Source of the DNA: Candidatus Poribacteria bacterium | Lineage (GTDB): Bacteria; Poribacteria; WGA-4E; WGA-3G | Reading direction: 5' to 3' | DNA length: 64,000 bases | Assembly: GCA_022394755.1 (NCBI GenBank) | Contig: JAGFCA010000039.1 | Coordinates: 62,001-126,000, forward strand | Shown: positions 54,270 to 62,934 of the stretch, in pieces | Layout of the letters: each line of letters begins with the position of its first letter | Position numbering within the stretch: the first letter of the stretch is position 1 | Translations under genes and position numbers: made by a program | Notes under the pieces: generated by a model | Databases searched by the model: none | The model's input: the letters and a program-made list of their open reading frames with translations, nothing else | Told to the model about the DNA's origin: nothing

Positions 54270-56048
54270 TTAAATCACCGGACTTGATGATTTACGGGGT
54301 TCTCTTTTTTCTGGCTGAATTGGTGTGACTTTAACAACATTTAAAGGATCATAATCAAGTAGTTTTAACCAATCTTCAGTAGCCTCAGTGGGAGGGAAAA
54401 TATCATTTTCACTAAATTCTGCGTTAAGTCCATCTAAAAGGTCATCAATAGAGATACCCGTTTCCGTTTCAGGATCAGCGATGGCTCGTTTTAGAGCGGA
54501 TTCTTTTGCTCTTTGGACAACAGATTCAATTATTGCCCCGCTACAGAGATTACCACGATACAAGATATCTCGTCTACCACTGCGAAGTGCAACTTCAAGG
54601 AATCGGTTTTCAGCAGTTTCACCGAACATTTCATCAGTCACTTGTGTAATTAACTCGTCAATAAACTCTTTACTCACTGTTTCACCTTGGTTTGTAGCGA
54701 TTGGGAGTTCTGGAGTAAGATAAATGCCAAAAATATCCTTAGCAGCATCTTTGTTTGGACGGGTGACTTTTATTTTTCTGTCAATTCGTCCGGGACGAAG
54801 TATCGCGGGATCAATTAAATCGGGACGATTAGTTGCGAGAATAATGACAACTTCTTGTAGTGGTTCAATACCGTCCATTTCAGCACAGAACATTGGTACC
54901 AGTGTGTTTGAAATACTATGTGATCGCATTGCACGACGTGTACCCAAGATAGATTCAGCTTCATCAATAAAGACGAATGCCAGTTTGCCTTCAGTGCGTT
55001 TTTCGCGTGCTGCTTGGAAAATTTCTCTGACTTTACGTTCAGATTCGCCAAGCCACATGTTAAGTATCTCTGGACCTTTAATGTGGAGGAATGTACCTTC
55101 TATCTCTTCACCCGTTTCTGTTTTGAGTTGTTCAGTAAGATTGTAAGCAGTTGCTTTACCGATGAGTGTTTTTCCACAACCTGGAGGACCGTGTAGTAAA
55201 AAACCTTTAGGAACTGTATATTGAAATCGCTCGAATAGTTCTGGATGGAGAATCGGTTGTTCAATTGTGTCTTTAATCTTCTGAATTGTGGTGTCAAGTC
55301 CACCGACTTTAGACCACGGTATTTCAGGAACAGCTTCAAGGGCATAATCTTTCTGTTCTTTTGAGGGAATATGTTCAATAGCGACTTTTAAACTTGGGTC
55401 AAGTCGTACTTCATCACCTGATTTTAGCTTGGTATTTTCGAGTTCTGTTGCTCGTTCGATAATAACGGATTGTAGACTTGGTTCAGAGCCTACACGGAGT
55501 CTACCATCCTCAAGAATATCAGAGACTTTTGCGATTGGACCTGATTCAGCATATCCAAGTTCACCCACAACGACGAAAGCATCATTAAGGAGTACACTCA
55601 TACCTTTTTTCAGGTTTCCTACCTCTATTTGTGGATCTATATTGGCATAGTATTCGGACCCGCCAGCTGTAATACGTGCGGTATCGTCTTTTGCTATTGC
55701 GAGGAGTGTACCGATACGATTTGCAGGAGCAGTCAATTTATCAATTTGTTCAGTCATCTCTTCATGGATGCGTTGCGCTTCCTGCTCAATTGCCCGAACC
55801 CTATGTCGGAATTCGCCTTCATCGTTAATAATAGATCGACGTAGTTCAGTGAGCCACCGTCTTTTATTGTCTTCAACGGGAGTTTCCGAGATGATGTGTT
55901 GGATAAGCTGTAGTGAATAACCGGAACTCATACTTGGTTCATCTATATCTTCATCTTCATCGAATTCCAATTCATCTTCGTCTTCGATATAGAATTTGTG
56001 CTCTTCGGGACTAACGTCAACATTTTTAGGGTTCTTCTTATCGTACAT
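54270..56048 (-). CDS. arc: Proteasome-activating AAA+ ATPase (Arc/Mpa)
   Basis: A 592-residue ring ATPase that unfolds tagged proteins into the proteasome. An acidic N-terminal tail (about 1-45) is followed by a coiled-coil region (76-110) that would bind the tag, then OB domains (about 110-225) and the AAA module with Walker A GPPGCGKT (287-294), Walker B FVFIDEAES (358-366) and RPGRIDRKI. The C-terminus ends KSSSPVI and lacks the GQYL-type docking tail of mycobacterial Mpa. The ATG follows GAGGAGACG. It is the first gene of the operon. Confidence 0.93.
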   Translation of the reverse strand: MYDKKNPKNVDVSPEEHKFYIEDEDELEFDEDEDIDEPSMSSGYSLQLIQHIISETPVEDNKRRWLTELRRSIINDEGEFRHRVRAIEQEAQRIHEEMTEQIDKLTAPANRIGTLLAIAKDDTARITAGGSEYYANIDPQIEVGNLKKGMSVLLNDAFVVVGELGYAESGPIAKVSDILEDGRLRVGSEPSLQSVIIERATELENTKLKSGDEVRLDPSLKVAIEHIPSKEQKDYALEAVPEIPWSKVGGLDTTIQKIKDTIEQPILHPELFERFQYTVPKGFLLHGPPGCGKTLIGKATAYNLTEQLKTETGEEIEGTFLHIKGPEILNMWLGESERKVREIFQAAREKRTEGKLAFVFIDEAESILGTRRAMRSHSISNTLVPMFCAEMDGIEPLQEVVIILATNRPDLIDPAILRPGRIDRKIKVTRPNKDAAKDIFGIYLTPELPIATNQGETVSKEFIDELITQVTDEMFGETAENRFLEVALRSGRRDILYRGNLCSGAIIESVVQRAKESALKRAIADPETETGISIDDLLDGLNAEFSENDIFPPTEATEDWLKLLDYDPLNVVKVTPIQPEKREPRKSSSPVI

Positions 56049-56363
56049 TATGAACGTCTCCTCAGGCTAATGACTGACTTAACGATAGAGTTTACCACAA
56101 TTCTTACTTAAATAGCGACTATTTTTGTGTCAATAGATTTGTTAGTGAAAACTTCAATTAGCATTTTATGGTTAATCTTGTCTAATTGTGGCAAGTGGCA
56201 TTAGTTTACCACATATCTATGCTTAGGTGCAAGATAATTAGTTGATTAAAACCGATTTATCATTGTTGTAAAGTGATATAAGTTGGTTACGGTATTATAA
56301 AACAAAAGTGGATAACATAGATAAACATCTATGTTATCCACTTTTATTTTAATTCTTGATTTT
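56049..56363 (-). promoter_or_regulatory. Promoter region of the proteasome operon
   Basis: This 315-base gap holds no gene. On the minus strand TTGACA at 56128-56133 may be a -35 box; 17 bases on lies TAAGTA, a poor -10 match. The rest is AT-rich up to the korB terminator at 56304-56345. A separate transcript start for the proteasome genes is therefore likely, but the exact promoter is uncertain. Confidence 0.4.
56304..56345 (-). terminator. Strong Rho-independent terminator after korB
   Basis: A perfect 19-bp inverted repeat (AAAAGTGGATAACATAGAT and its complement) with a 4-base loop, followed on the minus strand by TTTTGTTTTA. It lies 18 bases after the korB stop and isolates korAB from the proteasome operon. 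Confidence 0.93.
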
Positions 56364-57401
56364 TTATTCAACAACCCATGTGTCACCAGCATTGAGGATA
56401 GCGTTAAGGTCTCCTTCCCCTTTTTGCTGCTTCACCTGTGCGATCTGATTTGTCATCATATCCTCATAACATTCATGTTGAACACTTCTGAAGATACCTA
56501 TGGGCCGTGGCATTTCCGACATATCGCTCATGCGTGCCAGGAAATTGGCTAAGGTCGTATCCTCAGTATATTGGTCATGAACAATAAGGTCATCTGTTCC
56601 ATTGTCTACACTCGTAACTTCGGGTTGGAACCCATTCAAACGAATACCTTTTTCTCTGTTTTTTCCAAATACTAAAGGTTCATTATGTTCAAGGAACACA
56701 GTGTTATCCGCTTTTGTCTCTTTTTCGGTATATAGAAAAAATGCTTCATCATTGAAAACGTTACAATTCTGATAGATCTCGATAAAAGATGTGCCTTTAT
56801 GTTCAAAAGCAGATTTTATGATAGTACGTAGGTGATCCGGATCTCGATCAAGTGAACGCGCTACATAAGTTGCACCTGCCGCTAAAGCCAGACTAATCGG
56901 ATTAAAGGGTGTCTCAAGTGAACCGAATGGTGTAGATTTTGTACTCTTGCCTTGTTCGGAAGTTGGTGAATATTGTCCTTTAGTTAAACCATAAATCTGA
57001 TTATTAAAGAGTAGGACGTTGATATCGAAATTACGTCGCATGAGATGAATAAAATGATTCCCGCCTATAGATAGTGCGTCTCCATCACCTGTGATAACCC
57101 AGACAGAGAGATCAGGATTTGCCATTTTTACACCAGATGCGATAGTAGGAGCGCGTCCATGAATTGTATGAAAACCGTAAGTATTCATATAGTATGGAAA
57201 TCGGCTGGAACATCCAATACCAGATATAAATACGATATTCTCCTTTGGAATACCTAATTCAGGCATGATACGACGTGTTTGTGCGAGAATAGAATAATCC
57301 CCACAACCCGGACACCACCGCACGTCCTGGTCAGAGGTAAAGTCTTTTACCGTTAGTGTCGGCACACCACTTGGAATGCCAGGATCTTTTTCATTATTCA
57401 T
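56364..57401 (-). CDS. korB: 2-oxoacid:ferredoxin oxidoreductase, beta subunit
   Basis: A 345-residue TPP-binding subunit. It has the iron-sulphur Cys residues in VRWCPGCGDYSIL and SGIGCSSRFPYYM, and the TPP/Mg motif VITGDGDALSIGGNHFIHLM ending at NNQIYGLTKGQYSPTS. It pairs with the alpha subunit gene 74 bases upstream to oxidise 2-oxoglutarate (or another 2-oxoacid) with reduction of ferredoxin. The ATG at 57401 gives MNNEKDPGIPSG; a GTG at 57422 is an alternative. Confidence 0.92.
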   Translation of the reverse strand: MNNEKDPGIPSGVPTLTVKDFTSDQDVRWCPGCGDYSILAQTRRIMPELGIPKENIVFISGIGCSSRFPYYMNTYGFHTIHGRAPTIASGVKMANPDLSVWVITGDGDALSIGGNHFIHLMRRNFDINVLLFNNQIYGLTKGQYSPTSEQGKSTKSTPFGSLETPFNPISLALAAGATYVARSLDRDPDHLRTIIKSAFEHKGTSFIEIYQNCNVFNDEAFFLYTEKETKADNTVFLEHNEPLVFGKNREKGIRLNGFQPEVTSVDNGTDDLIVHDQYTEDTTLANFLARMSDMSEMPRPIGIFRSVQHECYEDMMTNQIAQVKQQKGEGDLNAILNAGDTWVVE

Positions 57402-57475
57402 AAGGTATGTCTGCCTTTTCACTTAGTCGAGAGTTCTTGTGAAGATATGATGTATATTCTCAACAAATCCCAAGA

Positions 57476-59308
57476 TTATAAGTATGTATCTATTTTTGAA
57501 TCAAGTTCGTGAATGTAGAATGGTTGTCCTTGTATTTTGTTCAATCCTTCAGCATCAATAAGGAATTCACTTCGAATTAATTGGCGTAGATGTCCAGTAT
57601 TCAATTCAGGTATCAGAATAGTCTTAAATCGTTTTAGTATTTCTTCTAAATCATTTGGAAACGGGTTAAGGAAACGTAGATGAACGTGCCCAATTGCATC
57701 TCCAGCTTCAAACCTATTTTCAACAACAGTTCTAATAGTACCGAAAGTGCCACCCCATCCTAAAACAAGTAGGTCACCTTCCTGTGCTCCGAATATCTCA
57801 ATAGGTGGAATATCATTTGCAATTTGTTTAACTTTTTCAGCCCTGATAGTCACCATTTTTTCATGGTTTTCAGCGTCATAACTTACATTGCCAGTAATAT
57901 CGGATTTTTCCAATCCACCGATTCTATGTTCAAGTCCAGGTGTACCGGGTATTGCCCAAGGTCTGGCGAGTGAATCTGGATCCCTTTGATAAGGTTCAAA
58001 CCCGTTCGACTCAGTTTTAAAATCCGGTACAATTTTCGGTAGGTCAGCTATATCAGGAATAAGCCACGGTTCTGCTCCCAATGCGATATAAAGTTCTGAA
58101 AGAAAGATAACAGGCGTACGATATTTCACAGCAATGCGGCAAGCTTCATAAACAGTTTCGAAACAATCTAATGGACGACATGCTGCAAGAATTGGTAGAG
58201 GAGATTCACCGTTTCTACCATAAAACATCTGTAATAGGTCTGCCTGTTCCGTTTTTGTTGGCATACCTGTTGAGGGTCCAGCTCTTTGAATATTACAAAC
58301 AACAAGGGGAAGTTCTGCAATCATAGCAAGGTTAATCGCTTCAGATTTTAAGGCAAGTCCCGGTCCACTGCTACCTGTTACCCCGAGTGCACCACTAAAA
58401 GATGCACCAATTGATACACCTACAGCCGCAATCTCATCCTCCATCTGCATTGTTATAATTCCGAAGTTACGATATCCTGCTAACCCATGTAGGATATCAC
58501 TTGCGGGAGTTATAGGATAACTCCCATAGACTAACTGCAATCCAGATTGATGCGCTGCGGCAACAAGTCCGAGAACAGTAGACATATTTCCTTCTATGTT
58601 CCTGTATTTTCCGGGTTCAAATTTTGCCGGTTTGACTTCATAAGAGGTAGCAAATTGTTCTGTAGCTTCGCAATATGTATTTCCTGCACGTAGTGCTGTG
58701 ATATTAGGCACAAGAAATTCAGAATTTCTTGTAGCAAACTTTGTTTTAACCCATCTAATAGTATAATCCATCGGACGGTTGTATAACCAAAGAATCATCC
58801 CAAGTGCAAAAAAGTTCTTACATCTGTCTTTCTGACCTTGATTAAGCTCGGTAGATTCAAGAGATCTACGAGTAAGTTGTGTCAATTCTACAGGAAATAC
58901 CTGATATTTTGTAAGTGAATCATCCTCTAAAGGATTATCGGCATAACCAGCTAAACGTAGGTTTTTACGTGCGAAATTGTCAGCATTGACTATGAGTATA
59001 CCGTTATCTTTTAATTTATGTAGGTTTACCTTTAGTGCGGCGGGATTCATTGCGACAAGCACATCACATGTATCACCTGGAGTGTGTATAGTTTCACTTG
59101 AAAAGTGTAGTTGAAATCCGGAGACTCCTGCAAGTGAACCTGCTGGAGCTTTAATTTCAGCCGGATAGTCGGGTAGTGTAGCGACGTCATTTCCTACAAT
59201 AGCGGAGGTCTCAGTCATTTGTGTTCCAATTGTTTGGGAACCGTCGCCAGAATCCCCAGCGAATAGGACGGTTGCTGACTGAATTTGCTCTACTTGCTTA
59301 CGCATCAA
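57476..59308 (-). CDS. korA: 2-oxoacid:ferredoxin oxidoreductase, fused gamma-alpha subunit
   Basis: A 610-residue subunit. The N-terminal gamma domain (1-200) has VLFAGDSGDGSQTIGTQMTE and LPDYPAEIKAPAGSLAGVSG. The alpha pyrimidine-binding domain follows, with VYGSYPITPASDILHGLAGY, MQMEDEIAAVGVSIGASFSG and GSSGPGLALKSEAINLAMIA, and then domain II with GWGGTFGTIRTVV. This fused arrangement is that of KorA in actinobacteria and many others. The preferred substrate is inferred from the family. Confidence 0.92.
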   Translation of the reverse strand: MMRKQVEQIQSATVLFAGDSGDGSQTIGTQMTETSAIVGNDVATLPDYPAEIKAPAGSLAGVSGFQLHFSSETIHTPGDTCDVLVAMNPAALKVNLHKLKDNGILIVNADNFARKNLRLAGYADNPLEDDSLTKYQVFPVELTQLTRRSLESTELNQGQKDRCKNFFALGMILWLYNRPMDYTIRWVKTKFATRNSEFLVPNITALRAGNTYCEATEQFATSYEVKPAKFEPGKYRNIEGNMSTVLGLVAAAHQSGLQLVYGSYPITPASDILHGLAGYRNFGIITMQMEDEIAAVGVSIGASFSGALGVTGSSGPGLALKSEAINLAMIAELPLVVCNIQRAGPSTGMPTKTEQADLLQMFYGRNGESPLPILAACRPLDCFETVYEACRIAVKYRTPVIFLSELYIALGAEPWLIPDIADLPKIVPDFKTESNGFEPYQRDPDSLARPWAIPGTPGLEHRIGGLEKSDITGNVSYDAENHEKMVTIRAEKVKQIANDIPPIEIFGAQEGDLLVLGWGGTFGTIRTVVENRFEAGDAIGHVHLRFLNPFPNDLEEILKRFKTILIPELNTGHLRQLIRSEFLIDAEGLNKIQGQPFYIHELDSKIDTYL

Positions 59309-59383
59309 TTACCAGCCTTATTCTATCCAATGATAATGTGTCTGTGGTGTAAGGGACACCAATGACTACTTCGTCCATTTAAC

Positions 59384-59923
59384 TTATGCTCCTTCTCTCG
59401 CTTTTAATGCACCTCGTACCGGGTTCGGAGGCAGTGTTAATACCTCTTGTGGGAAATAATCTACAAGATAAGAGATAACGTCACGAATCGAGACCATACC
59501 AATAGGGTTATTCTGTTCATCAACTATCGGTATATGTCTGAAACCCCCTTTAGCCATATATAAGATAGCTGTATCTAACATGTCATCAGGTGATGCTGTC
59601 TGCGGATCTGCTTTCATAAATTGCGTGACCGGAATATTGTCAAGATCCGCTACATCTTTATTCATTATTTTACGTAGCACATCACGTTCACCAAAAATAC
59701 CTTTAAGTGTAGAACCTTCAACAACTGATGCAGCACCAATGTGATGTTCAATTAACAGATCTATGGCTTGCTGTGTAGTGGCTGAAATGTCAATAGTGAT
59801 ACAATCCCGCATTAACTGTCTTAGAGGTACTTGAATTTGACTAACCTCTAACACCTTTTCTGATACTTCGGAATCTTTTTCCATTTGGGCTAATTCTTCA
59901 TCAATCGCATTATCGTAGAGCAT
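59384..59923 (-). CDS. CBS-domain pair protein (second of two)
   Basis: A 179-residue protein. A short acidic N-terminus is followed by two CBS motifs (TIDISATTQQAIDLLIEHHI with GIFGERDVLRKIM, and QTASPDDMLDTAILYMAKGG with GMVSIRDVISYLV). CBS pairs bind adenine nucleotides and act as energy sensors. The ATG at 59923 comes one base after the stop of the preceding CBS gene, with AAGGAG inside that gene's end. It is 75 bases upstream of korA, so regulation of that enzyme by nucleotide binding is possible but unproven. Confidence 0.82.
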   Translation of the reverse strand: MLYDNAIDEELAQMEKDSEVSEKVLEVSQIQVPLRQLMRDCITIDISATTQQAIDLLIEHHIGAASVVEGSTLKGIFGERDVLRKIMNKDVADLDNIPVTQFMKADPQTASPDDMLDTAILYMAKGGFRHIPIVDEQNNPIGMVSIRDVISYLVDYFPQEVLTLPPNPVRGALKAREGA

Positions 59924-59924
59924 G

Positions 59925-60362
59925 CTATATGTCTCCTTCCTGATTCTCAATGAATATAGCGACATGGTCTAAAACATCGCGTGTAGAAATTATGCCTACA
60001 GGGAATTCCTGTTGTTGGTCGTCAGTGATACTAAGTGGAACATGTCTAAAATGTCCAAGATGCATTAGGTTTAAGGCGAAGGCGATCGGGTCACTTGCAC
60101 GTAAGGTTTCCGGGTTAGGAGTCATGATATCTTCAACGTTTACTGCTGTTGGATCCAACCGTTTACCATTAATGTGAACAAGAAGATCACGGTCAGTGAT
60201 TATACCAGAAAGGCGTTGTTCTTCATCAACAACAAGAACACAACCAGATCCACTGATTTGCATAATGTCAATAACATCGGAAACTGGAGCACCCACTTGT
60301 ACTGTAGCAGGTTGTTTATAATCTAACGTGCTAATAGGGAGGGATAGCGTTCTCGCATCCAT
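59925..60362 (-). CDS. CBS-domain pair protein (first of two)
   Basis: A 145-residue protein made of two CBS motifs (ATVQVGAPVSDVIDIMQISG with GIITDRDLLVHI, and ETLRASDPIAFALNLMHLGH with GIISTRDVLDHVA). It is coupled to the next CBS gene and in line with korA-korB. It resembles stand-alone CBS proteins that form dimers or pair with a partner; the two neighbours probably form a heteromer. The ligand is unknown. Confidence 0.82.
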   Translation of the reverse strand: MDARTLSLPISTLDYKQPATVQVGAPVSDVIDIMQISGSGCVLVVDEEQRLSGIITDRDLLVHINGKRLDPTAVNVEDIMTPNPETLRASDPIAFALNLMHLGHFRHVPLSITDDQQQEFPVGIISTRDVLDHVAIFIENQEGDI

Positions 60363-60594
60363 TGTATATGCTCCTTGAAGATAACGTCAAATAACGGGGA
60401 GGAATATGAATAATCCTTATATAAGATACTATATTTACCTTGAATTTGCAAGTATATTTTGGTATAAGGATTCTTGACTTTGACACTTGTATGAATGGAT
60501 TTTAAATCCGAAAGAATTATGGACAAACGTTTGTAGGAAGATTTACCCTACTTGCGTTCATTTTACCCAAACATATACAACTATCTTCCAGATC

Positions 60595-61539
60595 TCACCT
60601 TATTAATTTTGTGACAGCACGTGAAGAAGGCGAACCCCATCCAGGAACAACCATACTCCATCTTCCCGCCGGTCCACCACCAACCATGAGGAGCAGATCT
60701 GATTCATTATATTTATCCGTATTCTCAGCAATATACTTGCGAATATCTGATTTGGTGTAGCCATCCTCCGATATTGTCTTAGCATGTTCAATACCTATCA
60801 CTATGAGTGTTTCACCACCGCTATTGCCTGGGGAGGAGATGTTTTGGCATAGGGTATTGAGTATTCCTTCTGTTGTATTGCTCCCGTGATCATTAACGCT
60901 TTGTGGGCTACTGCCAGCAAAGACGGTCACTGTATTGTTTTCTTTCCTAAAACCGCGTTCCACATGGAGTGGATTCCAATCAAATGCTTCTTCCTTTTCT
61001 GCTATACAACACGTTATTTTACCGGGATGTCCAAAAGCAGATCGGTCCAATTCTCCAGGTAAACCTCCACCGATGTTTGTACAGACAAGTCTGATGGCTC
61101 TACCTATAGTTGCGTTTGCTCTCCATCCCTGTCCAAATAAATTAAAACCATCATTAATGTCTAACTCTTTGCGGATAGGACCGTTAATCACAAGAATTGG
61201 TGAGACATGTGATGTTGTAACTTGAACACCGTGAAGATTAAACTCTTCAGATGCGATTGCTTCAACGCCTGTAAGAACAACAGGTAAATACTCAGGTAGG
61301 CATCCAGCCATAACTGCATTAATTGCTATTTTTTCAACGGTTGCCCTACCCCATTTCGGTGGCAAGGATGCGATTAATTCATTTGGTGATTGATCTGTAC
61401 CAGAGAGCATTCTTTCAACACGTTCTGGTGTTGGTGGAACAACGGGTAGACCATCTGTCCATCCTTCCTGATAGCATGCTTCAATAGGGTCGTCTACTTC
61501 GTTAATCAATACCTGTTTCGACTGAAAATGTTGACTCAT
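60595..61539 (-). CDS. Conserved hypothetical protein
   Basis: A 314-residue soluble protein. Distinctive strings are EGWTDGLPVVPPTPERVERM, ATVEKIAINAVMAGCLPEYL, NLFGQGWRANATIGRAIRLV and LLMVGGGPAGRWSMVVPGWG. I recognise this as a widespread uncharacterised family with a conserved AGCLPEYLP segment (Cys possibly functional) but cannot name an activity. It has no signal peptide or membrane helix. It is a single gene, separated from the CBS genes by 232 bases of AT-rich sequence. Confidence 0.6.
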   Translation of the reverse strand: MSQHFQSKQVLINEVDDPIEACYQEGWTDGLPVVPPTPERVERMLSGTDQSPNELIASLPPKWGRATVEKIAINAVMAGCLPEYLPVVLTGVEAIASEEFNLHGVQVTTSHVSPILVINGPIRKELDINDGFNLFGQGWRANATIGRAIRLVCTNIGGGLPGELDRSAFGHPGKITCCIAEKEEAFDWNPLHVERGFRKENNTVTVFAGSSPQSVNDHGSNTTEGILNTLCQNISSPGNSGGETLIVIGIEHAKTISEDGYTKSDIRKYIAENTDKYNESDLLLMVGGGPAGRWSMVVPGWGSPSSRAVTKLIR

Positions 61540-61649
61540 ATTCGTATTCTGAGTTCCTGTTGTATGTCATAATATTATATGATAGTATATTATCATACAT
61601 ATATCTATATAGCAAGATTCCAAGTATTAAAATATTCACTGGAGAAATA

Positions 61650-62612
61650 ATGAAAACTGTTAGCTTTCACGGAATTGTTGCTGCGAGAGAGATTGTAAAT
61701 CGGTATTTACAACGGACTCCGCTACGACATTATCAGGAATTATCAGAACAACTCGGATTTCAAGCGAATATAAAGCATGAAAATCATCTTATAACAGGAT
61801 GCTTTAAGGTTAGAGGTGGTATTAATTTTATACATAATTTACCAAAGGATTTGAAAAGTCGAGGGGTTGTGACTGCAACTCGTGGAAATCATGGACAGTC
61901 TATTGCGTTTGCTGCAACGCAATTTGGTGTTAAAGCTACAGTTGTAGTGCCTTATGGTAATAATCCTGATAAGAATAGTGCAATGAAGGCATTCGGTGCA
62001 GAACTAATTGAACATGGTAAAGATTTTGACGAGGCACTGGAAATATGTGAGAAACTACAAATTGAACAGGGCTTATATTATATCCATCCGTGTTTAGAAC
62101 CGGAACTATTTCATGGCGTTGGAACATATTCACTTGAGATATTTGAAGATCTTCCAGATGTAAACGTAATTGTTGTTCCTATTGGTGGTGGAAGTGGTGT
62201 TTGTGGTGCGATTACGGTTGCAAAAGCGATAAATCCGAATGTAAAGATTATTGGCGTTCAAGCAGAAAATGCACCAGCCATCTATCGATCCTGGAAAGAA
62301 GGTAGACATGTCGAGACTGACAGTTGCGACACAATTGCGGATGGCTTGGCAACCCGTGTGCCGTTTTCTCTTCCATTTTCTATTATCAATGAAGGTATTG
62401 ATGAGATTATATTGGTTAGTGAGGATGAAATTAGAGAAGGTATACGAAATGCGTTACGCTATACACACAATTTGGCAGAGGGGGCTGCGGCTTCAACGAT
62501 CGCAGGTGCATATAAATTAACAGAGAAACTTGCTGGACAGAAGGTTGTGATGATTATGTCTGGTGGAAATATTGATATGGAAACTTTGAAGATGGTTATG
62601 ACGGAGAATTAA
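61650..62612 (+). CDS. Threonine dehydratase / serine racemase-like PLP enzyme
   Basis: A 320-residue fold-type II PLP enzyme without an ACT domain, like catabolic threonine dehydratases and serine racemases. The Schiff-base Lys53 is in GCFKVRGGINF (Cys replaces the usual Ser before Phe-Lys). Then come TRGNHGQSIAFAATQFG (substrate loop), the phosphate-binding PIGGGSGVCGAITVAK and a final VMIMSGGNIDMETL. It would deaminate threonine or serine. The ATG at 61650 follows GGAGAAATA; the extra 30 codons upstream look non-coding. Confidence 0.85.
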   Translation: MKTVSFHGIVAAREIVNRYLQRTPLRHYQELSEQLGFQANIKHENHLITGCFKVRGGINFIHNLPKDLKSRGVVTATRGNHGQSIAFAATQFGVKATVVVPYGNNPDKNSAMKAFGAELIEHGKDFDEALEICEKLQIEQGLYYIHPCLEPELFHGVGTYSLEIFEDLPDVNVIVVPIGGGSGVCGAITVAKAINPNVKIIGVQAENAPAIYRSWKEGRHVETDSCDTIADGLATRVPFSLPFSIINEGIDEIILVSEDEIREGIRNALRYTHNLAEGAAASTIAGAYKLTEKLAGQKVVMIMSGGNIDMETLKMVMTEN

Positions 62613-62934
62613 TAATTCTGTGAATCTTATACTATGCTATAGTTTGGACAGTTTTAAGCGATACACCTTTCACCTCGCTGGGCTAAGTATTTGGGTTGCA
62701 AACGTTTCTACACACCTTTCGCCCCGCTGGGGCTTAGACCTTGGGAGGTATTCCATTTCTACACACCATTCGCCCGCGAATTAGGAATCAGAATCAACGG
62801 TATGAACGCCATTTAGGCGTTCCCCGGGTATGAATGTCATTTAGACATACCCGGGGCTACAGACACAAGGAACTGCGTATGTCCTATATATGTTCTTTTA
62901 TTTGTAAAAACTGCGTAAGTCCTGACGTAAATGT
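62613..62934. repeat. Repeat cluster between the dehydratase and thiN-like genes
   Basis: Non-coding. It carries three ACACCTTTCGCCCCGCTGGG-type units (62662-62684, 62709-62734, 62759-62776), then two tandem structured GGTATGAA-hairpin units (62791-62827 and 62828-62857). Next come ACTGCGTATGTCCTAT (62872-62887) and ACTGCGTAAGTCCTGA (62910-62925), the latter an exact inverted match to 26600-26615. The second hairpin has arms CCCCGGGTATG and CATACCCGGGG and could also slow transcription after the dehydratase gene. Confidence 0.7.
62791..62857 (+). repeat. Two tandem structured hairpin repeats with covarying stems
   Basis: Unit 1 has the stem GAACGCC/GGCGTTC with loop ATTTA. Unit 2 has ATGTC/GACAT around the same ATTTA loop, inside CCCCGGGTATG/CATACCCGGGG. 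Between the two, C-G pairs are replaced by T-A pairs on both sides of the stem, so pairing is preserved while sequence is not. Confidence 0.75.
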
